A DNA stretch of 56,661 nt, from positions 1 through 56,661 of IMG/VR virus record IMGVR_UViG_3300010354_000109; one strand, 5' to 3'. Source of the stretch: a virus. The position numbers and the translations under genes are program-made. Shown one piece after another: positions 7,887 to 15,276 of the stretch. Under the pieces are notes generated by a model. The model was given only the letters and a program-made list of their open reading frames with translations, made no database searches and was not told where the DNA came from. Each line of letters opens with the position of its first letter. Position 1 is the first letter of the stretch.

Positions 7887-8663
7887 ATGAGTGAACCATC
7901 AAATCAGCCTTTACAAATGCGTCAAATTTTTGGTGTTCCTATTTTTAGGAAAAAATTTGATCTACATGATGCTTTTAAAGAACAAGCATTAGTGTATTTA
8001 AAAGATAAAGAAAACTTTAGAAAATATACTTCTAGACCTAGTTTACTTTTTACATCTTCAAATTTACATAAAGAAGAAGTTTTTAAACCATACTCAGAAT
8101 TTTTTATTAATTCACTTAAAGAAGTAATGGAATCAATTGGATTTGAACCTGATATTGCTTTAACGGGTATGTGGGGTACGGTGCATCCTAATAACGGATA
8201 TCACCACAGACATACACATTATAATTCATTTCTAGCTGGGGTATTTTATTTTGATGGTAATGAACAATGCGCAGGTACTACATTTTTTAACACTAACGTT
8301 CAACACAATATTATTGTGCCAAAGTTAAAAGATAGAAGACCTCATGCAAGTATGATAGAGTATACAGTGCCGTTTGAAGAAGGCACGTTAGTTATATTCC
8401 CTGCATGGTTACCTCATCATACAGCTCATAATAACTTAAGCAGAACTAATTCTTATAGAAAGATATTATCATTTAATTCAATGCCTGTGGGTGCAACAAA
8501 CAATGATTTATTTGATAGATATAGTTATTCAGATGTAAGTAATAATGAAGATCTTCCTGTTACGTTGGATCATCTATTAGGAAGAGAAAATTATAATAAT
8601 TGGGGCTTGATAGATAATGAGCCGTATTTTACAGAACAAAAAACAAAGGAAGAGGGGCAGTGA
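7887..8663 (+). CDS. 2OG-Fe(II) oxygenase (TIGR02466-like), 258 aa
   Basis: A non-haem iron, 2-oxoglutarate-dependent oxygenase by motif. The N-terminus has IFGVPIF. The proximal ligand region reads MWGTVHPNNGYHHRHTHYNS (residues about 95-114), followed by the LAGVFYFDG strand, then ALPHH-type distal histidine in FPAWLPHHTAHNN (about 171-183) and the 2OG-binding arginine in YRKILSFN (R191). The start at 7887 is chosen because GAGG precedes it by 5 bases; an in-frame ATG at 7863 lacks a ribosome-binding site. It is a lone plus-strand gene between minus-strand units and ends inside a terminator hairpin. The substrate is unknown; phage members are proposed to modify protein or nucleic acid. Confidence 0.82.
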   Translation: MSEPSNQPLQMRQIFGVPIFRKKFDLHDAFKEQALVYLKDKENFRKYTSRPSLLFTSSNLHKEEVFKPYSEFFINSLKEVMESIGFEPDIALTGMWGTVHPNNGYHHRHTHYNSFLAGVFYFDGNEQCAGTTFFNTNVQHNIIVPKLKDRRPHASMIEYTVPFEEGTLVIFPAWLPHHTAHNNLSRTNSYRKILSFNSMPVGATNNDLFDRYSYSDVSNNEDLPVTLDHLLGRENYNNWGLIDNEPYFTEQKTKEEGQ

Positions 8664-8671
8664 GCCCCTCT
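8651..8671. terminator. Bidirectional terminator hairpin
   Basis: Perfect 8-bp stem AGAGGGGC/GCCCCTCT around a 5-base loop that contains the oxygenase stop codon TGA. It is followed by a T run on the plus strand and by a T-rich stretch on the minus strand. It lies exactly between convergent genes (oxygenase + and transporter -), so it should end both transcripts. Confidence 0.85.
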
Positions 8672-8692
8672 TTTAATTTACAGTGTATATTA

Positions 8693-9271
8693 TTATACTT
8701 CCTTAAACTTCTTAAGCAAGAAGTTAAGAATAGTACCGTAAATAGGTAAGATGATGAGTGTAGAGATAAGAATCTTAAACACAACATCATTATTAGCAAT
8801 AGTAAGCCAATTTTCTGCCATAAATGGATCTGCTGAATTGTAGAAAGCAGTACCAAAGAATACATAGGTATCAACTGCGTTGGCAAATACTGAGCTTGCA
8901 AGAGGAGCTGCCCACCAGAAACTAAACTTCTCTCGAATACGTTGGAAGACTGAAACGTCAAAAAGCTGTCCAACAAGGTAAGCAGTAGCGCTTGCAAGAC
9001 CAATACGCCAGTCAGCAATCAACCCGCTAATAACGATAGCAGGAATATATGCAAGACCTACAACATACCTTGCATTATGCTTATTAGTTAAACGTACTGT
9101 AAGATCAGTAGCAATGAGTACTAGCGGGAAAGTAAACATTGCGTATGTAACAGTTAGTCCAAAAAATGTAGTTGGAAACTGTACAAGAAAATTGGAAATA
9201 CCAATAATAAAGACGTGGAAGAGCATAAGCTTAATAGCAAGACTCTTGTCAACCTGATTAAAATCAATCAT
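8693..9271 (-). CDS. yhhQ: Queuosine precursor transporter, YhhQ/VUT family
   Basis: Inner-membrane carrier for 7-cyano-7-deazaguanine (preQ0) or related precursors. 192 residues with about six hydrophobic segments. Family hallmarks visible: ATDLTVRL after the second span, GQLFDVSVFQRIRE (Q-x-x-D-x-x-x-F-x-x-I-R), WWAAPLASS and NAVDTYVFFG. The start at 9271 is preferred over an upstream in-frame ATG at 9319 because AAAGGAAC precedes it at good spacing and it avoids overlapping guaC. One base separates it from guaC, so the two form an operon. Phage homologues have been linked to 7-deazaguanine DNA modification or queuosine tRNA; no Tgt or DpdA-like enzyme is in this window. Confidence 0.88.
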   Translation of the reverse strand: MIDFNQVDKSLAIKLMLFHVFIIGISNFLVQFPTTFFGLTVTYAMFTFPLVLIATDLTVRLTNKHNARYVVGLAYIPAIVISGLIADWRIGLASATAYLVGQLFDVSVFQRIREKFSFWWAAPLASSVFANAVDTYVFFGTAFYNSADPFMAENWLTIANNDVVFKILISTLIILPIYGTILNFLLKKFKEV

Positions 9272-9272
9272 A

Positions 9273-10409
9273 TTAGTTCCTTTCAAATATATTATTATAT
9301 TGTTGGTTAACTTTGACAAATGTAGTACATTTGCTTAAATACTTCAACTTAGAAGCTCCAACATACGTACAAGAAGATCTTAGACCGCCTAAAATATCTT
9401 GTACTGTCTCACTAACTGCTCCTTTATAGGGAATCAGTACCTCTCTACCTTCAGATGCTCTATAGTCTTTAAGTCCACCAAAGTGCTTATCATTAGCTGC
9501 TTTAGAGCTCATCCCGTAGAATTTAACTACAGTCTCTGTAATTAAAATATCATCACCTTCATCGGTGCAATAACCATTCTTTTTCCATATATGATGTTTT
9601 TCACCGCCGCCCTCATCATGCCCGGCAAGCATACCACCAAGCATTACAAAGTCAGCACCAGCTGCAAATGCTTTTGCTACATCACCAGGACTAGTACAAC
9701 CACCGTCAGCGATAATATGTCCACCAAGACCATGGGCAGCGTCGGCGCATTCGATAATCGCGGAGAGCTGCGGATATCCAACACCAGTTTTAATCCGAGT
9801 AGTACAAACAGAACCAGGACCAATACCAACTTTAACGATATCAGCTCCATTGAGAATCAACTCCTCAGTCATTTCACGAGTAACAACATTACCTGCAATA
9901 ATAACAAGATGTGGGTATTGAATACGAAAATTTTTTACAAAGTCAACAAAACGTTCTGAGTATCCATTAGCAACGTCAATGCAGACATGCTTGATAGAAT
10001 TATTATGACCATCAGGATCACTTGTTATTTTATAAACTAAATTAAATTTATCAAGATCAGATTCACTTATACCCATACTATAAGCCCAGTAGTTATTAAT
10101 ACTGTATCCAATAGTAAAAATCCACTCTTGAAGATCTTCTAGTGAATAATTTTTTGCTAAGCAAGTAAACATCTCAAACTTAGCTAATTTTTCTGCCATA
10201 GTAAAAGTTCCAACACCATCCATATTGGCTGCCATAATAGGTAAGCCATGATAGTGATATTCTTCTATATTGTCAGGAAAATCAGGAGTATAATTTTTAA
10301 AAGTAAACTTACGAAGTAGATCTACTTCTTTTCTACTTCCTAGTGTAGATCGTTTAGGTCTAAGTAAAACATCTTTAAAGTCAAGTTTAACATCATTATC
10401 AATTTGCAT
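9273..10409 (-). CDS. guaC: GMP reductase
   Basis: Catalyses NADPH-dependent deamination of GMP to IMP, feeding guanine nucleotides back into the purine pool. It follows E. coli GuaC closely: [19 protein letters not shown] at residues 8-26, the NMDGVGTF segment (about 62-69), [10 protein letters not shown] (about 143-152), [15 protein letters not shown] with catalytic C202, [24 protein letters not shown] and the C-terminal [15 protein letters not shown]. No CBS domains are present, which separates it from IMP dehydrogenase. 378 residues compares with 347 in E. coli; the extra lies in short insertions near residues 47-55 and 105-135. Pairing with the preQ0 transporter suggests a joint role in guanine or deazaguanine supply (inference). 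Confidence 0.93.
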   Translation of the reverse strand: MQIDNDVKLDFKDVLLRPKRSTLGSRKEVDLLRKFTFKNYTPDFPDNIEEYHYHGLPIMAANMDGVGTFTMAEKLAKFEMFTCLAKNYSLEDLQEWIFTIGYSINNYWAYSMGISESDLDKFNLVYKITSDPDGHNNSIKHVCIDVANGYSERFVDFVKNFRIQYPHLVIIAGNVVTREMTEELILNGADIVKVGIGPGSVCTTRIKTGVGYPQLSAIIECADAAHGLGGHIIADGGCTSPGDVAKAFAAGADFVMLGGMLAGHDEGGGEKHHIWKKNGYCTDEGDDILITETVVKFYGMSSKAANDKHFGGLKDYRASEGREVLIPYKGAVSETVQDILGGLRSSCTYVGASKLKYLSKCTTFVKVNQQYNNIFERN

Positions 10410-10965
10410 TATTTACCTTTACAAACCATGAAGGCATTTCACGTTTTGTCCATACCATGTTAAAATTATTCTGCTTCTTCATATAAAACTTTCTATAAGA
10501 ACCAACAGGGTCATTATAATCAATACACTCAGGTGAATTACCCATCGCGAGTGGAAGAGAAGTTTTATAACCAACTTCAATATTTTTAGGAGGGTTATAT
10601 AGATATTTATCTAGCAGTTCTTCCGAGTTATGTTTTTTACCATAGCGGTATGAATACTCGCTGCATAGAGCTTTCCAATGCACATAATGCCAATTATAAT
10701 TATTATTAGACTGCCCAGTCCATATAGTACAAGGATGCTTCATATGTACTGCTCTATACAAAACATTTTCTCGTTCATCAGGAAGCATAAAATACTTTGA
10801 CATAGTCTTACCTGAAATAGATTTGCGGCGTTCTTGTACACCATCAATCATGCGATGAGTAGTAGAGAGCATTTGAGCTGACTCTACTACCATTTTTACA
10901 ACATGTTTATCGCACTGCATTTGAGCTGCAGTTACAGGATCTTTATCAAGATAAAAGATGTTCAT
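10399..10965 (-). CDS. Conserved phage protein of unknown function, 188 aa
   Basis: Starts [20 protein letters not shown] then [18 protein letters not shown], a strongly conserved-looking opening found in many marine myovirus proteins of unknown function. Later features are [20 protein letters not shown] (about 97-116), a [16 protein letters not shown] segment and a C-terminal [15 protein letters not shown] end. Several invariant-looking H, K, C and W residues suggest an enzyme or nucleic-acid-binding protein, but I cannot name one. It overlaps guaC by 11 bases and the upstream lipoprotein gene by 20 bases. Confidence 0.7.
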   Translation of the reverse strand: MNIFYLDKDPVTAAQMQCDKHVVKMVVESAQMLSTTHRMIDGVQERRKSISGKTMSKYFMLPDERENVLYRAVHMKHPCTIWTGQSNNNYNWHYVHWKALCSEYSYRYGKKHNSEELLDKYLYNPPKNIEVGYKTSLPLAMGNSPECIDYNDPVGSYRKFYMKKQNNFNMVWTKREMPSWFVKVNNAN

Positions 10966-11335
10966 CGAATACTAGCTCTCTCTTTATAATAAGATCTTCG
11001 ATTATATTAGAAATTAAATCAAGATAGCCTTTGCAAATCTTTTCATTAATTCTACCATATCTTGCATCATAAAGAAGATTACTAATAGTATTACCTAGAT
11101 TATGAGTTTCATCTTTAAGCTGACTATATTCATCATTAGATGCAATAAACGCAGCATTATCTAACATAATAACTGAACTATCAGCAATTACTTTTACATC
11201 ATTGCACATTGACTCATTTTGTGCATGATTATAAATTTCTATAAGTGCTGGATCAGGATGCGCATCTACTTGATTATACTTTGTAGATGCGCATCCTGCC
11301 AACATAACACATATTGTTAATACTAATACTCTCAT
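10946..11335 (-). CDS. Probable lipoprotein, 129 aa
   Basis: N-terminal signal MRVLVLTICVMLAGCASTKY with a clear lipobox L-A-G-C (Cys15). The mature part (about 115 residues) is mixed acidic with several helices and two further cysteines. It should be exported and lipid-anchored, most likely in the outer membrane. The gene is coupled (ATGA) to an upstream single-span membrane protein gene. A membrane protein plus lipoprotein pair recalls spanins, but the sizes are reversed from the usual pattern, so a lysis role is only a possibility. Confidence 0.7.
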   Translation of the reverse strand: MRVLVLTICVMLAGCASTKYNQVDAHPDPALIEIYNHAQNESMCNDVKVIADSSVIMLDNAAFIASNDEYSQLKDETHNLGNTISNLLYDARYGRINEKICKGYLDLISNIIEDLIIKRELVFDEHLLS

Positions 11336-11490
11336 TCTAACTCCAGAGATGTTTGATTATAAAATCTAGCATTATCTACCCTCTGAAGCCACTTACCAAG
11401 CGCTTCTGGTACAAATGCATAAAATACACCTAAACTAAGAATTGCACCTAATATAAGACACAATAGATAGTCGCGAATATTCTTAACCAT
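11332..11490 (-). CDS. Small membrane protein, 52 aa
   Basis: Short ORF read directly: begins MVKNIRDYLLCLILGAILSL, one hydrophobic span (about residues 8-29), then a short tail with KWLQRVDNARFYNQTSLELE. The charged N-terminus predicts N-in topology with about 22 residues in the periplasm. Its stop overlaps the ATG of the lipoprotein gene (ATGA) and the gene begins 5 bases after the stop of the phosphoesterase gene. Function unknown; possibly a partner of the lipoprotein. Confidence 0.6.
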   Translation of the reverse strand: MVKNIRDYLLCLILGAILSLGVFYAFVPEALGKWLQRVDNARFYNQTSLELE

Positions 11491-11494
11491 TTTA

Positions 11495-12040
11495 TTAGCC
11501 TCTAGCTATTTTAGCAAGATCTTCTATATTAACTGGCTTATAATCTGTATGTTCAACACAAACACATTTATAAGGACCTTCAGGTGATTTATTATGATGA
11601 ATATGACCGTGAACATTCAACATACGTTTACCATCAAACCTATGTTCACCCAGCGTACTAGGATGCACTGGTACATGTGTAAGAAGTATATTAAATTCTG
11701 GAAACATTCTCCACAACATAGTCTTACCAAAATGTCCTTTATCTACGAAATTTTTAGGATCATCATGGTTACCAAAAATAAGACGCTTTTTACCCATAAG
11801 CCTTTTCATATGCTTATCGAGCCATGCCTCTTTATTAAGACCAAACACAACATCACCCAAATGATAAACAATATCACCAGGTTTAACTAGCTCATTCCAT
11901 TTTTCTATCATATGCTCATTCATTTCGTCCAGACTATTAAAGCCTGGACGAACTGGTGTCACACCATCATCTAATTTAAAGTTTAAGATATTAGTGTGAT
12001 TAAAATGAGTATCTGAGATGACCCAGATATTTCTTGCCAT
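11495..12040 (-). CDS. Metallophosphoesterase, calcineurin-like, 181 aa
   Basis: Cytosolic two-metal phosphoesterase by motif: SDTHFNH (D10, H12), G-D-V at 62-64 in HLGDVVFG, GNHDDP (90-95), LTHVPVHP (120-127) and VHGHIHHN (143-150). All metal ligands of the family are in place. The opening SDTHFNHTNI is typical of phage and bacterial proteins annotated only as phosphoesterase; the natural substrate is unknown. It lies next to an SPFH protein gene and a second, different phosphoesterase gene. Confidence 0.9.
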   Translation of the reverse strand: MARNIWVISDTHFNHTNILNFKLDDGVTPVRPGFNSLDEMNEHMIEKWNELVKPGDIVYHLGDVVFGLNKEAWLDKHMKRLMGKKRLIFGNHDDPKNFVDKGHFGKTMLWRMFPEFNILLTHVPVHPSTLGEHRFDGKRMLNVHGHIHHNKSPEGPYKCVCVEHTDYKPVNIEDLAKIARG

Positions 12041-12041
12041 T

Positions 12042-12947
12042 TTACTTCTTCATTTCCATAAAAGGTACAGTTGAGTTAGGAAGCATAGTAGTAGGAAGAG
12101 CACCATTCCAACGCTCAGCCTGTACAAGCCCAATCAATGAAGGGTTATCACGAAGTGCAGCACCCTTTACTCGAATTGCCTCTGCTTCAGCATTACCGCG
12201 AAGACTAATAGCCTCTGCTTCTGCCTTAGCCGCTGCAATCTGAGAATCAGCAGCTGCTTGTGCTTGAATTACCTTAATTTCTGCTTGAACTTTTTCACGT
12301 TCAGCATTTTGACGGACTTTCTGCACTTCTACTTCTGCAACCATTCGCTGTTCAATTGAATTCTCATAAGTATCAGAGAAGTCAATATTTTCAATTTGAA
12401 CTGACTCAATAACAACAGGTCCGATAACTGCCTTTTGTACTGCCATTTGAACTTCTGCTGTCAAGCGAGAGCGTTCTTGAATAGAAGTAACTGCATTAAA
12501 TTGACCGAAGACATTCTTTACTTCTTCTAGTACCTGTCGATCAAGCAAACGAGTAACTAGCCCAGCCTGTCCTCCAAAGTTAGAATAAATATCTTCTACT
12601 TTATCAGCAGGAAGACGGTAGTTAACAGAAATATTAAGACCAGCAGTTTGTTGATCTCGAGAATACGCTAAAATATTCTCATACAACTGAGCTTGAGTTT
12701 GCACGTTAATATCGACAACACGGTCAATAAAAGGTACTTTAAACCCAAGACCTGGTTCCGCAGTACCTACTACAGCACCGTTACGGAGGATAACTCCTCG
12801 CTCACCTTGATCTACTGTATACCATGATCCAAGGAGAATACCAAGACCGAAAAGCCCCGCTACACCACCCATAACTGCGCGCTTAACTGTCTTTACCTTA
12901 GCAGCCATAGCAGCTGCTTCACGCTTCTCATATTCAGAATATGACAT
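12042..12947 (-). CDS. SPFH/prohibitin-like membrane protein, 301 aa
   Basis: N-terminal membrane segment (about residues 26-45, GGVAGLFGLGILLGSWY) followed by the SPFH domain: DQGERGVILRNGAVVGTAEP, PGLGFKVPFIDRVVDINV, and the YRLPADKVEDIYSNFG segment typical of prohibitins. Then VQIENIDFSDTYENSIEQRM leads into a long coiled coil rich in A, E and Q (about 200-265). Prohibitin-type proteins form large ring scaffolds on the inner membrane and in bacteria control proteases such as FtsH. A phage copy could remodel the host membrane or protect phage proteins from proteolysis (inference). Confidence 0.9.
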   Translation of the reverse strand: MSYSEYEKREAAAMAAKVKTVKRAVMGGVAGLFGLGILLGSWYTVDQGERGVILRNGAVVGTAEPGLGFKVPFIDRVVDINVQTQAQLYENILAYSRDQQTAGLNISVNYRLPADKVEDIYSNFGGQAGLVTRLLDRQVLEEVKNVFGQFNAVTSIQERSRLTAEVQMAVQKAVIGPVVIESVQIENIDFSDTYENSIEQRMVAEVEVQKVRQNAEREKVQAEIKVIQAQAAADSQIAAAKAEAEAISLRGNAEAEAIRVKGAALRDNPSLIGLVQAERWNGALPTTMLPNSTVPFMEMKK

Positions 12948-12959
12948 TTATTTCTCCAA

Positions 12960-13643
12960 TTAAAGTTCTACGTCGATGTGTTCAAGTTCACCAATACACT
13001 GGAACATAGTACGCCCAGACTTGTAAGACATTGTTTTGTGCCAATGTCCAAAGTACCATTCATCAGGTTGATGAATTTCAAACATGGTCTGAAACGCATC
13101 AGCTGTAATACTATTATAGCGCGGGCCTTTAATAAAGCCACTGTTCCAGAACATCTCACCTGCAATATTATGAGGACAATCATGTGTAATCATAACACGA
13201 GGTTTAATGGTAGAATAGATATCAATGAACCTTTCAAACTCTTCAAGAGAACACTGTTCATCCTCCCACCAATCAACTCCTACTGTACGTCTATACCAAC
13301 CAGGAGGAGCATTAGGATTATCAATTGACCATGCGCCACCGATAAACATAACATTATTTTCTACTGTACCGTCTTTAATGTAGCCGGTCATATCCTTCTT
13401 ACACATAGAAGGATTATCATGATTACCACGAATGAAACGATGCTCGCCTGTGCTATGCAATATATTTACTTGTTCAACCCAATAATCACTTTGACCAAAA
13501 CCGATACCAAAATCTCCTATTTGAATTGAACGACTTGGGGGTGCCTCCTCAATTACATGACGAGGACGTCCTACACCCAGTTCATAATATTTGTATTCAT
13601 TAAAATTTCCATGAATATCACCTACGAGTCTCGTAAGAGCCAT
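12960..13643 (-). CDS. Metallophosphoesterase, calcineurin-like, 227 aa
   Basis: Two-metal phosphoesterase: GDIHG (8-12), GDFGIGFG (43-50), GNHDNP (73-78), THDCPH (153-158) and FGHWHK (198-203). The first motif G-D-I-H-G is of the protein-phosphatase/Ap4A-hydrolase type, while the 181-residue neighbour has D-T-H, so the two are separate lineages and not a recent duplication. An IGGAWSIDN segment (101-109) follows the GNHD motif. Encoded 12 bases upstream of the SPFH gene, in the same operon. Substrate unknown. Confidence 0.88.
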   Translation of the reverse strand: MALTRLVGDIHGNFNEYKYYELGVGRPRHVIEEAPPSRSIQIGDFGIGFGQSDYWVEQVNILHSTGEHRFIRGNHDNPSMCKKDMTGYIKDGTVENNVMFIGGAWSIDNPNAPPGWYRRTVGVDWWEDEQCSLEEFERFIDIYSTIKPRVMITHDCPHNIAGEMFWNSGFIKGPRYNSITADAFQTMFEIHQPDEWYFGHWHKTMSYKSGRTMFQCIGELEHIDVEL

Positions 13644-13647
13644 CTCA

Positions 13648-14004
13648 TTACCTCTTTTTATAATATTTGTTATAACACCAAGCTACAATATCCAATTCTG
13701 GATGTTTATGAATCCATTGACCTGTGTCTGGTGAGAATTGTTTACTAAAGAACTCATCAAGCTTCTTATACCTACTAATTTGCTCTTGACACCATATAGA
13801 GGGGTCAACAGTAGGCTGGATAGGATTAATTTTCAAGCTAAGTGAATCATAATCGCTGTCACTCATAATAGATTCATTGCAGAACTCATACGCATATGCA
13901 GCTATAGAGAGACGTATTCTATTACGTCTCTCCTGTTCAAAAACATTACCCCAAGACTCTAAAGTCTCAGTAGTTGTTGATTCCATAAAAGAATCTATAC
14001 TCAT
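13648..14004 (-). CDS. Hypothetical protein, 118 aa
   Basis: Starts MSIDSFMESTTTETLESWGN, largely helical, with AAYAYEFCNESIMSDSDYDS in the middle and a C-terminal HPELDIVAWCYNKYYKKR. Its ATG overlaps the stop of the SWIM protein gene by 4 bases, so the two are coupled. The middle segment (YEFCNESIMSDSDYDSLSLK) faintly resembles the start of NAD-dependent DNA ligase adenylation domains, but no catalytic Lys motif is present. Function unknown. Confidence 0.6.
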   Translation of the reverse strand: MSIDSFMESTTTETLESWGNVFEQERRNRIRLSIAAYAYEFCNESIMSDSDYDSLSLKINPIQPTVDPSIWCQEQISRYKKLDEFFSKQFSPDTGQWIHKHPELDIVAWCYNKYYKKR

Positions 14005-14357
14005 GCAGCAATCTGTGCTATATGTTTACATGTATGACGGAATTGAAACCCTTGACATGTACATGTCTTTACTTTCGGGCCCACAGTGACAGTATAGCTA
14101 TTTCCTTTAGAGCCGGCAACTGTAAAGGTGCGTTCTACAGGATTTTTTTCTACATGTATATTCTCTTCACCATCTATCTCAACAATCCATGCTTTAGGTA
14201 CTATACGTACAGGAAACTGCTTTTGGCCTGTCGTAAGAGATATTGCAGGATAGTCTATCCATTTAGGAGTAGCAACCACTTCTCCTTCATGGTAATAGAA
14301 TTCGGGTTGAAAAGGCCATATAGGACCATAGAAAGGATTTTTTACTTTAACTCGCAT
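14001..14357 (-). CDS. SWIM zinc-finger protein, 118 aa
   Basis: C-terminal SWIM domain: a beta hairpin (RTFTVAGSKGNSYTVTVG) followed by CTCQGFQFRHTCKHI, i.e. C-x-C-x(n)-C-x-H. SWIM domains bind zinc and mediate DNA or protein contacts. The N-terminal part (MRVKVKNPFYGPIWPFQPEF) has no recognised fold. The start at 14357 is chosen because GAGGG precedes it by 5 bases; a longer reading from 14429 has no ribosome-binding site and would run into the repeated intergenic region. First gene of the minus-strand unit leaving the divergent region. Confidence 0.78.
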   Translation of the reverse strand: MRVKVKNPFYGPIWPFQPEFYYHEGEVVATPKWIDYPAISLTTGQKQFPVRIVPKAWIVEIDGEENIHVEKNPVERTFTVAGSKGNSYTVTVGPKVKTCTCQGFQFRHTCKHIAQIAA

Positions 14358-14569
14358 ATTTCCCTCATTTTTTATATAATATGCTCGTTTTTTAATTAAA
14401 TCTACAGATAAAAAACTCAATGATTTCAATGAGTTATTTTCTCCAATGATATCAATAGGTTAAAAACTCAATGATTTCAATAGGTTAAAAAAGTGCGTTT
14501 TTAGGAAAAAAACAGTTGCAATTAATTCGAAAATAGACGATTATAATAATATAAGGAATGGAGATAGAA
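14358..14569. promoter_or_regulatory. Divergent intergenic control region
   Basis: 212 bases between the minus-strand SWIM gene and the plus-strand small genes. For the plus strand there is TTGCAA (14516-14521) and a perfect TATAAT (14542-14547), but the spacer is 20 bases, longer than ideal. For the minus strand a weak TAGATT-17-TATTAT pair lies at 14404 to 14376. Between them are three iterated repeats (annotated separately), placed where a regulator could act on both promoters. Confidence 0.5.
14418..14486. repeat. Three iterated 18-bp repeats, about 25-bp spacing
   Basis: Copies: CAATGATTTCAATGAGTT (14418-14435), CAATGATATCAATAGGTT (14444-14461) and CAATGATTTCAATAGGTT (14469-14486). Start-to-start spacing is 26 and 25 bases. 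Copies 1 and 3 are also part of an exact 20-base direct repeat, AAAAACTCAATGATTTCAAT, at 14411-14430 and 14462-14481. Each copy is itself a rough palindrome. The arrangement looks like operator sites or iterons. Confidence 0.8.
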
Positions 14570-14839
14570 ATGAAGAACGCTAAGGGTACGGTTCGCGCTT
14601 TTGTAATGAATATGCTGCGTAATGGAGAAGCTGATGAGATGATTCTCTCAGAGCTCTGCCACGTTAAAGGTCTTAAGCTTCCTAATGCTAAGCTGCATCT
14701 TAAGAAAGCTAAAGCTCAGCATAAAGAAGAGACTCGTACAAAAGTAGTCAAGAATCTTATGTCTGGTAAGGATATTGAGATTCTTGCTAATACTCCTCTC
14801 TGCTGTGATCCTTCTTCTGAAACCTACTGGAGCATGTAA
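14570..14839 (+). CDS. Hypothetical basic protein, 89 aa
   Basis: Begins MKNAKGTVRAFVMNMLRNGE and is helical and lysine-rich (LHLKKAKAQHKEETRTKVVK), ending in CCDPSSETYWSM. The start at 14570 is chosen because GGAG lies 6 bases upstream; an in-frame ATG at 14558 is too close to its own AAGG. First of three small plus-strand genes behind a candidate sigma70-like promoter. The size, charge and position suggest an early host-takeover or nucleic-acid-binding protein, but nothing specific is recognised. Confidence 0.65.
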   Translation: MKNAKGTVRAFVMNMLRNGEADEMILSELCHVKGLKLPNAKLHLKKAKAQHKEETRTKVVKNLMSGKDIEILANTPLCCDPSSETYWSM

Positions 14840-14840
14840 T

Positions 14841-15005
14841 ATGAATAATATGGTTTTTTCTGGACAACCTGCTTATGCAAATCGTAAGCTTCGCGACCTT
14901 CAACGTCGCGGCTGGGTAATTGTTAAAGAAAGAAAGTGGCCTGATGGCTCTTCAACTTTCGTAATGGAATATGTAGGAAAGAAAAATTATGTCCGATACG
15001 CTTAA
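14841..15005 (+). CDS. Hypothetical protein, 54 aa
   Basis: MNNMVFSGQPAYANRKLRDL then QRRGWVIVKERKWPDGSSTF, a compact basic alpha/beta protein. It starts 1 base after the stop of the preceding gene, with GGAG 8 bases upstream inside that gene's end, so it is coupled. The pattern of a basic helix followed by a beta hairpin with an R-R-G-W turn could suit nucleic-acid binding (inference). Confidence 0.6.
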   Translation: MNNMVFSGQPAYANRKLRDLQRRGWVIVKERKWPDGSSTFVMEYVGKKNYVRYA

Positions 15006-15219
15006 TGAGAAGAAGTATGATACTAGGCATGGTGGCCCTTTTGATAGAGGCGGTGCTGATTCATACTATGGTCGTACTTTTAATCCTCACTATTATAAGG
15101 ATGGAACTTATTCTAGTGAACGTGTAGGTTATGAAGATATGACTGAAGAAGAAATAGAAGCATATCGAGCTGGCTGGGAAGATAACGAGAAAGCTGGTAT
15201 GTTCAAGAATTGGGGATAA
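14989..15219 (+). CDS. Hypothetical protein, 76 aa
   Basis: MSDTLNEKKYDTRHGGPFDR then GGADSYYGR, with a C-terminal EEEIEAYRAGWEDNEKAGMF. The 'HGGPFDRGGADSYYGR' stretch is seen in small phage proteins of unknown role: G, Y and R rich, probably flexible. Overlaps the previous gene by 17 bases and ends just before a strong hairpin. Function unknown. Confidence 0.65.
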   Translation: MSDTLNEKKYDTRHGGPFDRGGADSYYGRTFNPHYYKDGTYSSERVGYEDMTEEEIEAYRAGWEDNEKAGMFKNWG

Positions 15220-15223
15220 AAAA

Positions 15224-15245
15224 AGAGGGGCATTGCTGCCCCTCT
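15224..15245. terminator. Terminator hairpin downstream of gp23
   Basis: Perfect 9-bp stem AGAGGGGCA/TGCCCCTCT with a TTGC loop. Read on the minus strand it is followed by seven T residues, a textbook intrinsic terminator for the capsid transcript. On the plus strand it immediately follows the last small gene but lacks a T run there. The stem is almost identical to the terminator at 8651-8671. Confidence 0.88.
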
Positions 15246-15276
15246 AATAGTTTGACCAGTTATCTGGCTCTTATTC

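Noticed and set aside
9591-9959. 122-codon plus-strand frame inside guaC
   Set aside because: Antisense to a clearly conserved enzyme; composition is odd (T/N/S-rich) and no start signals are visible.
12978-13328. 116-codon plus-strand frame opposite the second metallophosphoesterase
   Set aside because: Shadow frame of a gene whose catalytic motifs are all intact on the minus strand.
13648-14004. Start of an NAD-dependent DNA ligase-like domain in the 118-aa protein
   Set aside because: Only a short S-D-S-D-Y-D-S-L similarity; the adenylation lysine motif and the remaining domains are missing.
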